This document shows, piece by piece, positions 43,457 through 51,424 of a stretch of DNA of 64,000 nucleotides; position 1 is the first letter of the stretch; every line of letters starts with the position of its first letter. The position numbers and the translations under genes were made by a program. The notes under the pieces are model-generated. The model ran no database searches. It was not told the DNA's origin and saw only the letters and a program-made list of their open reading frames with translations. This stretch comes from Catalinimonas sp038039535 (GTDB lineage Bacteria > Bacteroidota > Bacteroidia > Cytophagales > Cyclobacteriaceae), in the NCBI RefSeq assembly GCF_038039535.1, contig NZ_JBBPHP010000032.1:1-64000 (forward strand), written 5' to 3'.

Positions 43457-43808
43457 AGCCGACATTCGCCTGCTGGTGGATGAGTTCTATAACAAAGTTA
43501 ATCAGGATGAACTGCTGGCTCCTATTTTTAATGAGGTAGCACAGGTACATTGGGAAGTACACCTCCCCAAAATGTATGACTTCTGGGCCAAGCTGCTGCT
43601 GGGAGAAAATGCATACCAAGGCAGCCCTTTTGACAAACACCTGCCTCTGCCCATTGAAGGAGAGCATTTTGATCGCTGGCTGGGTCTGTTTATGCAGACG
43701 CTGGACGAGCATTTTGCCGGACGAAAAGCTGAGGAAGCCCGTCTGAAGGCACAAAGCATTGCTGATATTTTTCGCTTCAAGATGAAAACGCTTAAAACCA
43801 CTTCTTAA
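43437..43808 (+). CDS. Group III truncated haemoglobin
   Basis: A 123-residue 2-over-2 globin: IRLLVDEFYNKVNQDELLAPIF at the start (helices B-E), WEVHLPKMYDFWAKLLLG with the CD/E region, and the proximal His in PLPIEGEHFDRWLGLF. The length, the HLPKMYDFW motif and the absence of glycine motifs place it in group III. It is likely to bind or detoxify NO in the cytosol. It overlaps the NnrS-like gene by 20 bases. Confidence 0.85.
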   Translation: MKDIQDKADIRLLVDEFYNKVNQDELLAPIFNEVAQVHWEVHLPKMYDFWAKLLLGENAYQGSPFDKHLPLPIEGEHFDRWLGLFMQTLDEHFAGRKAEEARLKAQSIADIFRFKMKTLKTTS

Positions 43809-43811
43809 GCC

Positions 43812-45098
43812 ATGCCATTTACTCAGTCCATGCCAAAAGCAGGAGTAGTAACGAGCCAAAAGCTGTTTAAAAGATGGGCCTGGGTTTCTTTGCTTTTTCT
43901 CTTTATCGTAGCGGTACTGGGTGTGTTTCTGCGTTCTTTCTACCTCAGTCCTGTGCCGGGAGTTAATTATAAATTCTGGCTACACGGCCATTCCCATGTG
44001 GCTTTTCTGGGTTGGATTTTCAATGCCTTGTTTGTGGTGCTGGTAGCAGCTTATGTGAAAAGAGAACGCCTACTCCTTTTCAACCGTCTCTTCTGGGCTT
44101 TTCAGCTTACTGTATTAGGTATGCTGATCCTTTTTCCCATGCAGGGTTATGCCGCAGGTAGCATCATCGTCTCTACCCTGCATATCTTTTTGTCTTACTT
44201 TTTTGCCTGGAGATTCTTGAAGGATAGAAGAGAAGAAACGCAGCCCAATGGCAGACATCGCTTTTCATTTGTGATCGTACGCTTTGCCATCATTCTGATG
44301 CTTATTTCCTCTGTTGGGCCTTTTGCCCTGGGACCTATCATGGCTAATGGTTTATCGGCTACCCATTGGTATCATCTGGCGATTTATTTTTACCTGCATT
44401 TTCAGTACAATGGCTGGTTTCTCTTAGCCGTCATGGGATTGTTTTTTTACTGGCTGGAGAAAAATAATATAGGTTATTCTAAGAAGGATGGTCAGGTATT
44501 CTTCTGGCTCAATGCTTGGGCTGCTGTACCCGCTTATGCCTCTTCCGTCTTGTGGATCCAGCCTCCTCTCTGGCTTTATGTATTGGCTGGTTTGGCGGCA
44601 TTTGCTCAGTTATTTAGTCTTTATTTTCTGTTTCGCATCCTGCGGGTAGTCCGTCCACAGTGGACAAAGAAATTAGGTAAAATGGTAGCCTCGCTTTGGC
44701 TATTGGTGCTGATAGCACTGGTTGTGAAAAATATCTTGCAGTTAGCCGAAGCCTTACCTTTTATTGCTGATCTGGCTTACCAGCAAAGAAACCTGGTGAT
44801 TGCTTATCTGCATCTGAACTTCATTGGGATCACCACTTTCTTTTTGATGGGCTGGTTTGCGCTGGAAGGATGGCTAAGCTTATCCAGCCGCAGGCAGCAG
44901 TTGGGCATGTGGATATTTATCACAGGCTTTATCTTAAGTGAACTGGCGCTGGTGCTACAGTCTCTACTCAATATTAATGGTCTGCCCGGATTCAGCTATT
45001 TTTTTGAACTGCTCTTTTATCTGAGTCTCATCATGCCTATTGGACTTGGCTTGCTGTACATTAGCCAGAAAAAGAGAGTTTTTTCTGAGTCAATGTGA
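43812..45098 (+). CDS. Haem-copper-oxidase-like membrane protein of unknown function
   Basis: A 428-residue protein with about twelve membrane helices and conserved-looking His at places reminiscent of subunit I of haem-copper oxidases and NO reductases: WLHGHSHVAFLGWIF (about residues 55-69), STLHIFLSYFF, THWYHLAIYFYLHFQYNGW and YLHLNFIGITTF. It lacks the full set of six metal ligands in the standard order, so it is not a normal oxidase. It starts 3 bases after the truncated haemoglobin gene in an NO-responsive operon, suggesting NO handling or sensing in the membrane. Confidence 0.65.
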   Translation: MPFTQSMPKAGVVTSQKLFKRWAWVSLLFLFIVAVLGVFLRSFYLSPVPGVNYKFWLHGHSHVAFLGWIFNALFVVLVAAYVKRERLLLFNRLFWAFQLTVLGMLILFPMQGYAAGSIIVSTLHIFLSYFFAWRFLKDRREETQPNGRHRFSFVIVRFAIILMLISSVGPFALGPIMANGLSATHWYHLAIYFYLHFQYNGWFLLAVMGLFFYWLEKNNIGYSKKDGQVFFWLNAWAAVPAYASSVLWIQPPLWLYVLAGLAAFAQLFSLYFLFRILRVVRPQWTKKLGKMVASLWLLVLIALVVKNILQLAEALPFIADLAYQQRNLVIAYLHLNFIGITTFFLMGWFALEGWLSLSSRRQQLGMWIFITGFILSELALVLQSLLNINGLPGFSYFFELLFYLSLIMPIGLGLLYISQKKRVFSESM

Positions 45099-45139
45099 TT
45101 CAAATCATAAAACTCTGCTCTTCGTCTCCTTTATCTTTA
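45096..45139 (+). promoter_or_regulatory. Crp/Fnr operator and promoter for the Ric/NO-reductase genes
   Basis: TGATTCAAATCA at 45096-45107, identical to the site before the cytochrome c gene and overlapping the previous stop codon, then TATCTTTA at 45132-45139. Centre-to-box spacing is 30.5 bases, exactly as at 35672-35715. It lies 29 bases upstream of the ATG at 45169. Confidence 0.78.
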
Positions 45140-45168
45140 ACTCATTATTCATTCATAACCTTAAGATA

Positions 45169-46098
45169 ATGAGTACGATAGACGTAAGAGAAATCGCCCC
45201 AAAAGATAAGCACAGATTCATTTTTGAATCTTTTGACAAGCTTTCCGAAGGTGAAAGCCTGATGCTTATCAACGATCATGATCCCAAACCGCTGTTTTAT
45301 CAGTTTCAGGAAGAGCGACCTGGACAGTTACAGTGGAAAGTGCTGCAAGCCGGTCCGGAAGTGTGGCGAATTAAAATCAGTAAACAATCTTCTACAATAA
45401 TCGTCGCTGATGTGGTTCAACAGTACCCTCAGGCTGTTACTGTGTTCAACAAACTGAAAATAGACTATTGCTGTGGTGGGAAAAGAAGTTTTGAGGATGC
45501 CTGCCGTAAAGCCGGTGTAGATCCCGAAGAGGTGCACAAAGCTATCCGGCAGGTCCGGACCGAAAAGCAAAATCTGAGGGTCGATAAATGGCCACTTTCC
45601 ATGCTCTGCGACTTCATCGTCAATAACCACCATGAATACATCAGAAATCAGGGGCCGCAGATTCATCTATTGGCAGATAAGGTAAGCAAAGTGCATGGGA
45701 AGCAGCATCCTGAGCTGATTGACATTTATCATGACTTTATTGAGCTGCATGAGGAACTTCTACAGCATACCCGCAAGGAAGAAGAAAAGCTGTTTCCATT
45801 GATCAAAGCATTAGATCAACAAGATGTCAGCATATCTGAAACTGACCTGGCTGATCTGCTGAAAGAACTCAATGAGGAACATGAAGATGCCGGTGATGAG
45901 ATAAAAAGAATTCGTAACCTTACCAATGACTACACCTTACCCGATGATGCCTGTCAGTCTTACAAAATGTTTTATCAGGAGCTGGCTGAATTTGAAGAAG
46001 ACCTCTATGCCCACGTGCATTTGGAGAACAATATCCTCTTTCCTAAATTCATTGAGCAACTTCAGATGAATAAGCCTGATACGGCCAGTCTATACTGA
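45169..46098 (+). CDS. ric: DUF2249-Ric fusion (di-iron Fe-S cluster repair protein)
   Basis: A 309-residue protein with three parts. Residues 1-75 form a DUF2249 domain (DVREIAPKDKH...WKVLQAGPEVWRIKI). Residues 80-130 are the ScdA N-terminal domain with the DYCCGGKRSF Cys pair. Residues 145-300 form a hemerythrin-like four-helix bundle with HHEYIR, DFIELHEELLQHTRKEE, EEHEDAG and HVHLENN carrying the di-iron ligands. Ric/YtfE proteins repair Fe-S clusters after NO damage. An upstream in-frame start at 45040 lies inside the previous gene and is rejected. Forty-one bases downstream starts the NO reductase. Confidence 0.88.
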   Translation: MSTIDVREIAPKDKHRFIFESFDKLSEGESLMLINDHDPKPLFYQFQEERPGQLQWKVLQAGPEVWRIKISKQSSTIIVADVVQQYPQAVTVFNKLKIDYCCGGKRSFEDACRKAGVDPEEVHKAIRQVRTEKQNLRVDKWPLSMLCDFIVNNHHEYIRNQGPQIHLLADKVSKVHGKQHPELIDIYHDFIELHEELLQHTRKEEEKLFPLIKALDQQDVSISETDLADLLKELNEEHEDAGDEIKRIRNLTNDYTLPDDACQSYKMFYQELAEFEEDLYAHVHLENNILFPKFIEQLQMNKPDTASLY

Positions 46099-46139
46099 TA
46101 GACACTTTTTAATATTTTGACAACCTAATTTTTATCATT

Positions 46140-48443
46140 ATGAAGTACAAAAAGTTATGGATCGGTTTTATCGTGGTAATGGTGGGATCTTTTGCCGTGC
46201 TGGGGTATTATGGGATAGAAATTTACAGACAGGCTCCTCCCATACCCAGACAGATTGTGACTGAAGAAGGAGAAACCATTTTCACTGAAGTGGACATCAA
46301 AAATGGTCAGAATGTTTGGCAGTCCATGGGAGGGCAGGAAGTAGGGAGTATCTGGGGGCATGGTGCCTATGTAGCTCCTGACTGGACTGCTGACTGGCTG
46401 CATAAAGAAGCGGTTTTTATGCTGAACCAAATGGCAAAGCAGGATTATAATTCTGCCTATGATGTTTTGGATGAAGAACAGCAAGCCGCACTGAGGGCAC
46501 GCTTACAAAAGCAGTTGCGGCAAAATACCTATGATCCTCAATCAGGTACACTGACCATTACATCTTTGAGGGCTCAGGCTATAGAAGATAACAGCCATTT
46601 TTATGCGGGATTGTTTATGAATGATCCGGCACAGGAAGCACTAAGAGATGCTTATGCCATTCCGGCGAATTCTATCCAGGAAGAAAGTAGAATGCAGGAA
46701 ATGAATGCTTTCTTCTTCTGGGCAACATGGGCCTGTGTGACCAACAGACCTGGAAGTGAAATAACTTATACGAATAACTGGCCTCCCGAACGATTGGTAG
46801 CCAATGAGCCGACCAGTGGTCTTATTCTCTGGACAGGGTTTAGCGTTATTTTATTGCTGGCTGGTATCGGCTTACTTGCTTATTATTATGCCTCTCACCA
46901 TGAAGAGAGTCCTGACCCTTCAGAGCTGCCGGATAAAGATCCGCTGCTGGGGCTTCAGCCTACACCATCTATGCGAGCTACCCTTAAGTACTTCTGGGTA
47001 GTGATGGCACTGATAGTAGTACAGGTAATCCTGGGGGCAGTAACAGCACATTATGGCGTTGAAGGAACAGCATTTTATGGCTTTCCCCTGGCAGAATATT
47101 TACCATACTCGGTTACCCGCACCTGGCATATTCAACTGGCGATCTTCTGGATTGCTACTTCCTGGCTGGCCACTGGCTTATTCATTGCGCCAGCGGTGTC
47201 GGGAAAAGAGCCAAAATACCAGGCATTGGGAGTTAATATTTTATTTGGTGCCTTGCTTGTCATTGTGTTGGGTTCCCTGGCTGGGCAGTGGTATGGTGTG
47301 ATGCAAAAACTTGGGTATGAAGCTAATTTCTGGTTTGGACATCAAGGTTATGAATACGTGGACCTGGGTAGGTTCTGGCAAATCTTTCTTTTTGCTGGTC
47401 TTTTCATCTGGTTGTTCCTAATGGGCAGAGCCATATGGCCCGCTTTCAAAACACAGAAAGACAGCCGGCATATGCTGGCGATGTTCCTGATATCATCCAT
47501 TGCCATTGCTGTTTTCTATGGAGCCGGATTGATGTGGGGACGACAAACCAATCTGGCGGTGGCTGAGTACTGGCGCTGGTGGGTAGTACACCTGTGGGTG
47601 GAAGGCTTCTTTGAAGTGTTCGCTACTGTTGTCATCTCTTTCCTGTTCGTAAGAATGGGGTTAATCAAAGCGAATATTGCCACGGCTACAGTGTTATTTT
47701 CCACCATTATTTTCTTGTCAGGAGGAATCATAGGTACTTTTCATCACTTGTATTTTTCTGGAACACCTACCGCGGTGCTGGCGCTGGGAGCAACCTTCAG
47801 TGCTTTGGAAGTAGTTCCTTTGGTACTGATTGGTTTTGAGGCTTATCATAACCTTTCTCTGAGCCGTTCTACCGACTGGATCAAAGCCTATAAGTGGCCG
47901 ATCTACTGCTTTGTAGCGGTAGCTTTCTGGAACCTGGTAGGAGCGGGTATCTTTGGATTTCTGATCAACCCACCCATTGCGCTTTACTATATGCAGGGGC
48001 TCAATACGACTCCGGTCCATGGCCATACCGCTTTGTTTGGGGTGTATGGGATCTTAGGAATTGGACTGATGCTTTTTGTCCTCAAGGGTCTGGCTGCTCG
48101 TAACGTATGGAAAGATGGCGTGATTCGTTTTGCCTTCTGGTCTATCAATATTGGTTTGGCTTTGATGGTGCTGATCAGTGTGTTACCTATTGGACTGGCA
48201 CAAACCTGGGTAAGTGTGGAAGTAGGTTTGTGGTATGCCCGTTCTGCTGAGTTTTTGCAACAGCCCGGCATGGATACCCTCCGTTGGCTGCGCGTGATTG
48301 GCGATACTATTTTTGCCGTAGGAGTGCTTGCCCTGGGCTGGTTTGTAATCGGACTAAAAACCGGCTGGTCTTTGAAGGATGAGATTGACCTTTCGGATAA
48401 GCATTATCCCAAAGTTAAAGAAGAAAAAGAAGTAACAGTTTAA
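46140..48443 (+). CDS. norB: Quinol-dependent nitric oxide reductase (qNor)
   Basis: A 767-residue single-chain NO reductase. The N-terminal extension (residues 30-220, with VDIKNGQNVWQSMGGQEVGS) replaces the cytochrome subunit and marks the quinol type. The 12-helix catalytic part has the haem and FeB ligands: HIQLAIFWIATSW (about residue 330), HLWVEGFFEVF (about 485, with the Glu typical of NorB), GTFHHLYFSG (about 534) and PVHGHTALFGVYG (about 625). It reduces NO to N2O at the cytoplasmic membrane. It is the last gene of the nitrogen-oxide island and has a strong terminator. Only NO and N2O reduction are encoded here. Confidence 0.94.
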   Translation: MKYKKLWIGFIVVMVGSFAVLGYYGIEIYRQAPPIPRQIVTEEGETIFTEVDIKNGQNVWQSMGGQEVGSIWGHGAYVAPDWTADWLHKEAVFMLNQMAKQDYNSAYDVLDEEQQAALRARLQKQLRQNTYDPQSGTLTITSLRAQAIEDNSHFYAGLFMNDPAQEALRDAYAIPANSIQEESRMQEMNAFFFWATWACVTNRPGSEITYTNNWPPERLVANEPTSGLILWTGFSVILLLAGIGLLAYYYASHHEESPDPSELPDKDPLLGLQPTPSMRATLKYFWVVMALIVVQVILGAVTAHYGVEGTAFYGFPLAEYLPYSVTRTWHIQLAIFWIATSWLATGLFIAPAVSGKEPKYQALGVNILFGALLVIVLGSLAGQWYGVMQKLGYEANFWFGHQGYEYVDLGRFWQIFLFAGLFIWLFLMGRAIWPAFKTQKDSRHMLAMFLISSIAIAVFYGAGLMWGRQTNLAVAEYWRWWVVHLWVEGFFEVFATVVISFLFVRMGLIKANIATATVLFSTIIFLSGGIIGTFHHLYFSGTPTAVLALGATFSALEVVPLVLIGFEAYHNLSLSRSTDWIKAYKWPIYCFVAVAFWNLVGAGIFGFLINPPIALYYMQGLNTTPVHGHTALFGVYGILGIGLMLFVLKGLAARNVWKDGVIRFAFWSINIGLALMVLISVLPIGLAQTWVSVEVGLWYARSAEFLQQPGMDTLRWLRVIGDTIFAVGVLALGWFVIGLKTGWSLKDEIDLSDKHYPKVKEEKEVTV

Positions 48444-48458
48444 CGTTTTGTAAAGCAG

Positions 48459-48491
48459 AAATCCGCTTACCAAACAGGTAAGCGGATTTTT
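48459..48491 (+). terminator. Rho-independent terminator after the NO reductase gene
   Basis: AAATCCGCTTACC and GGTAAGCGGATTT form a perfect 13-base stem with a five-base loop, followed by T-rich sequence, 16 bases after the stop. Confidence 0.88.
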
Positions 48492-48521
48492 ATTCTTCAT
48501 TTGTATTCGTTGGAATAATAT

Positions 48522-49658
48522 TTACAAACATTGCAAAGTGCTCTCAATGTCATGAATTAGATCATCAGTATTTTCTATACCTACTGAAAGTCTTAATAGT
48601 TCCTCACTAATTCCTAGTAAATCTCTTTGAGTATTAGTTATTGCCGCATGAGAAGTTTGTGCTGGCACACAAATCAGACTTTCTACGCCACCCAAACTTA
48701 GCGCAGGCTGAATGATATTTAGGTTTTTTAAGAATTGATCTAAGTATGCGGATTCATATAATTCAAACGATATCATACCACCGAAGGCTGACATCTGCCT
48801 TTTTGCAAGCTGGTAGGAAGGGTGAGAGCTGAGACCCGGATAATACACCTTTTTTATCTTGGGGTGCTTTTCCAGATATAAAGCAATCCGCATAGCAGAG
48901 CTGTTCTGTTGCTGGACTCTCAAAGCTAAGGTTTTAATATTCTTTTCAGCCTGATAGCAGAGAGCAGGAGACAGAGCCCCACCATAAAGTTTAGCGGTAG
49001 ACAGAATGGATTCTTTATAAAAAGCATTGTTTGTTACAGTAGCACCAAATAAAAGATCATTATGACCACTCAAATATTTAGTGCCACTGTGTACTACGAT
49101 GTCAATGCCAAATGAGAGTGGCTTTTGATTGATGGGCGTAGCGAATGTATTATCAATGATGGTAATTAGTTCATGCTTTTTTGACCAAAGGGCAATCTCC
49201 TGAAGGTCAATGATATTTAATAATGGATTAGAGGGTGATTCAAAAAAGACGACTCTCGTATTTTTTTGTCTTTTAGACTCAAAACTGAGTAATGTATTTT
49301 CCGCAAAATCACAAGAGATACCTCTCTGAATCAGCTCATCAGTGGCAAATTGTGAAGTGCCTCCATAGAGGTCACGAGAAAAAATAATATGGTCACCTTC
49401 TTTCACAAGAGAAAGTATGGTACTGCTAATGGCAGCCATCCCGGAATTAAAAGCAATACCATAATTTCCTCTTTCCAATCCCGCAATAACTTCTCCCAAT
49501 CTAATTTGATTAAAGGTAGAAAGAAAGCCCGGGTATAAACGTTCTTCAGCGCCCGTATAGGAGTATGCTGTAGAAGTGTAAATAGGAGAAGTGATTGATG
49601 GCTCCTTACGCTTGTTACTTGAGACAGGATGCACACATAAAGTGCTTTCAGCTATCAT
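48522..49658 (-). CDS. Cys/Met-metabolism PLP enzyme (cystathionine synthase/lyase type)
   Basis: A 378-residue PLP enzyme with the cofactor Lys194 in VHSGTKYLSGHND, the phosphate-binding FNSGMAAISST (about 70-80), IDNTFATP and a C-terminal SLGGVESLICVPAQTSHA. These are hallmarks of the cystathionine gamma-synthase, O-acetylhomoserine sulfhydrylase and methionine gamma-lyase family. The usual YxRxxNPT segment is replaced by LYPGFLSTFNQ, as in a divergent Bacteroidota subgroup. Its ATG overlaps the cysI stop (four bases), so it probably uses the sulfide made by CysJI, favouring sulfhydrylation over lysis. The exact reaction is uncertain. Confidence 0.82.
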   Translation of the reverse strand: MIAESTLCVHPVSSNKRKEPSITSPIYTSTAYSYTGAEERLYPGFLSTFNQIRLGEVIAGLERGNYGIAFNSGMAAISSTILSLVKEGDHIIFSRDLYGGTSQFATDELIQRGISCDFAENTLLSFESKRQKNTRVVFFESPSNPLLNIIDLQEIALWSKKHELITIIDNTFATPINQKPLSFGIDIVVHSGTKYLSGHNDLLFGATVTNNAFYKESILSTAKLYGGALSPALCYQAEKNIKTLALRVQQQNSSAMRIALYLEKHPKIKKVYYPGLSSHPSYQLAKRQMSAFGGMISFELYESAYLDQFLKNLNIIQPALSLGGVESLICVPAQTSHAAITNTQRDLLGISEELLRLSVGIENTDDLIHDIESTLQCL

Positions 49659-51379
49659 AAATTACGGTTTTTATTTTCTACTATGAGAGGCTCTACTATA
49701 CCTTTACGAAGCACAAAGTCACCGAAATGCTCCGCATCTTCTCTTTGCTCAGCATACTGTTTGATGATGGGCTCTAAGGCTTCCAGAATCGTTTTCTCAT
49801 CTGCCATCTCCTTGTACAAAGTATTGAGTCGGTCGCCATTATGACTGGCTCCCAGGTATAGATTGTAATGTCCCGGTGCTCTGCCTACAAAGCCTATCTC
49901 ACCCAGGTAGGAGCGGGCGCAGCCGTTAGGACAACCTGTCATTCTTATATTGATGGCATCTTTTTCCAGACCATACTTTTCCATGATCTGGTCCAGTTTA
50001 TCCACCAGAGAAGGTAAATAACGTTCTGATTCGGCAAATGCCAACCCGCAGGTATTCAGTGCCACACAGGCCATGGAGTGGAGTCTTAAACCCGTAAGTT
50101 TAGGATGGTTGAGTACGCCATAGTCAGTCAGAATCTTTTCTATTTTTCTTTTATCCGCCTGGCTGACATTGCCAATAATCAAGTTCTGATTACCTGTCAG
50201 GCGGAAATCACCTCTATGGATTTTAGCGATTTCTCTTAAAGCAGTTTTGAGCTGATAGTTTTTCTCATCACGTACCCTGCCGTGTTCTACAAAAAGTGTA
50301 TAAAACCACTTTCCATTAGTACCTTTCAACCAGCCGTACGCATCGCCATTGGTGGTAAACTTAAAGGGCATGGCTTTTTCTAATTCCCAGCCCAGCCAGC
50401 TATTGAGTTTTTCTTTAAAGACTTCCAGCCCCATATTATCAATGGTGTATTTCAGGCGAGCGTTTTTTCTATCCACCCGATTGCCATAGTCACGTTGTAA
50501 ACTAATGACTCCTTCAGCGACCTGAATTACCTTCTCTGGCCTGACAAATCCAATTACATCAGCAAGTCTGGGGTAGGTAGTATCGTCACCCAAAGTATTG
50601 CCCAATCCTCCGCCCACACATACATTATAGCCTGTCAGCTTTCCATCTTCTTCTATGGCTATAAACCCAAGATCATTGGCAAAGACATCTATATCATTTC
50701 GGGGAGGAATTGCCAGCGCGATTTTGAATTTTCTGGGTAGATAAGTTTCCTGGTATAGAGGCTCTTTGTCAGGAGTGTTCTCAACTTTCTCCCCATCCAG
50801 CGGGGTGCCGCCCAGCGGGGTTCCGCCCAGCCAGATCTCATAATAGGCTTTGGTTTTAGGTTTGAAATACTCGCTCAGCTTTTCTCCCTGTTCATACACC
50901 TCATCATGTACCTGAGAGTGATAAGGATTAGGATTACACATCACATTTCTGTTCACATCCCCGCAGGTAGCGATTGTAGTCATCAGCACCTCATTGATAG
51001 ACCTGATGGTTGTCTTGAGGTTTCTTTTCAGAATTCCGTGAAACTGAAAGGACTGCCGGGTAGTGAGTTTAAGCGTATTATTGGCATATTTTTCGGCTAA
51101 CTCATCCAGGATCAGCCACTGCTGAGGCTGGGTGATTCCTCCCGCTGCCCTCACCCTCACCATAAACTGGTAGAGGGGTTCCAGCTTTTGTCTTTTTCGT
51201 TCATGCTCAAGGTCCCGGTCATGTTGCTGATAAGAGCCATGAAACTTAATGAGCTTGATATCTTCAGGGGCCAGCGAACCAGTCAAAGGGTCTTTCAGAC
51301 TATCCTGAATGGTACCTCTCAGGTAGTTACTGTTCTTCTTGATATGTTCTTCCTGTGAAAGATGGTCTTGTTCAGCCAT
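49655..51379 (-). CDS. cysI: Sulfite reductase haemoprotein subunit CysI
   Basis: A 574-residue sulfite reductase subunit with two ferredoxin-like halves and the sirohaem/4Fe-4S ligands CVALNTCGLAFAESE and MTGCPNGCARSYLGE in the last third, plus TTIATCGDVNRN in the first half. It reduces sulfite to sulfide using electrons from CysJ. After EIWL, at about residues 181-190, it carries an extra GGTPLGGTPL, coded by a 15-base tandem repeat, where the E. coli enzyme goes straight on to the next loop. It is between cysJ and the PLP enzyme in one leftward operon. Confidence 0.93.
   Translation of the reverse strand: MAEQDHLSQEEHIKKNSNYLRGTIQDSLKDPLTGSLAPEDIKLIKFHGSYQQHDRDLEHERKRQKLEPLYQFMVRVRAAGGITQPQQWLILDELAEKYANNTLKLTTRQSFQFHGILKRNLKTTIRSINEVLMTTIATCGDVNRNVMCNPNPYHSQVHDEVYEQGEKLSEYFKPKTKAYYEIWLGGTPLGGTPLDGEKVENTPDKEPLYQETYLPRKFKIALAIPPRNDIDVFANDLGFIAIEEDGKLTGYNVCVGGGLGNTLGDDTTYPRLADVIGFVRPEKVIQVAEGVISLQRDYGNRVDRKNARLKYTIDNMGLEVFKEKLNSWLGWELEKAMPFKFTTNGDAYGWLKGTNGKWFYTLFVEHGRVRDEKNYQLKTALREIAKIHRGDFRLTGNQNLIIGNVSQADKRKIEKILTDYGVLNHPKLTGLRLHSMACVALNTCGLAFAESERYLPSLVDKLDQIMEKYGLEKDAINIRMTGCPNGCARSYLGEIGFVGRAPGHYNLYLGASHNGDRLNTLYKEMADEKTILEALEPIIKQYAEQREDAEHFGDFVLRKGIVEPLIVENKNRNL
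50797..50832. repeat. In-frame 15-base minisatellite within cysI
   Basis: Two units of 15 bases (50797-50811 and 50812-50826, differing at one base) plus the start of a third. They encode GGTPL twice in a loop. The unit length keeps the frame, so copy number may vary between strains without breaking CysI. Confidence 0.8.
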
Positions 51380-51424
51380 ATTTATAATATTTTCTAATGC
51401 TGTTAAAAAAAGTAGCGTTGTGGG

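Noticed and set aside
45040..45168. Extended N-terminus of the Ric fusion
   Set aside because: It would lie inside the previous gene and upstream of the promoter box, and reads as a translated promoter.
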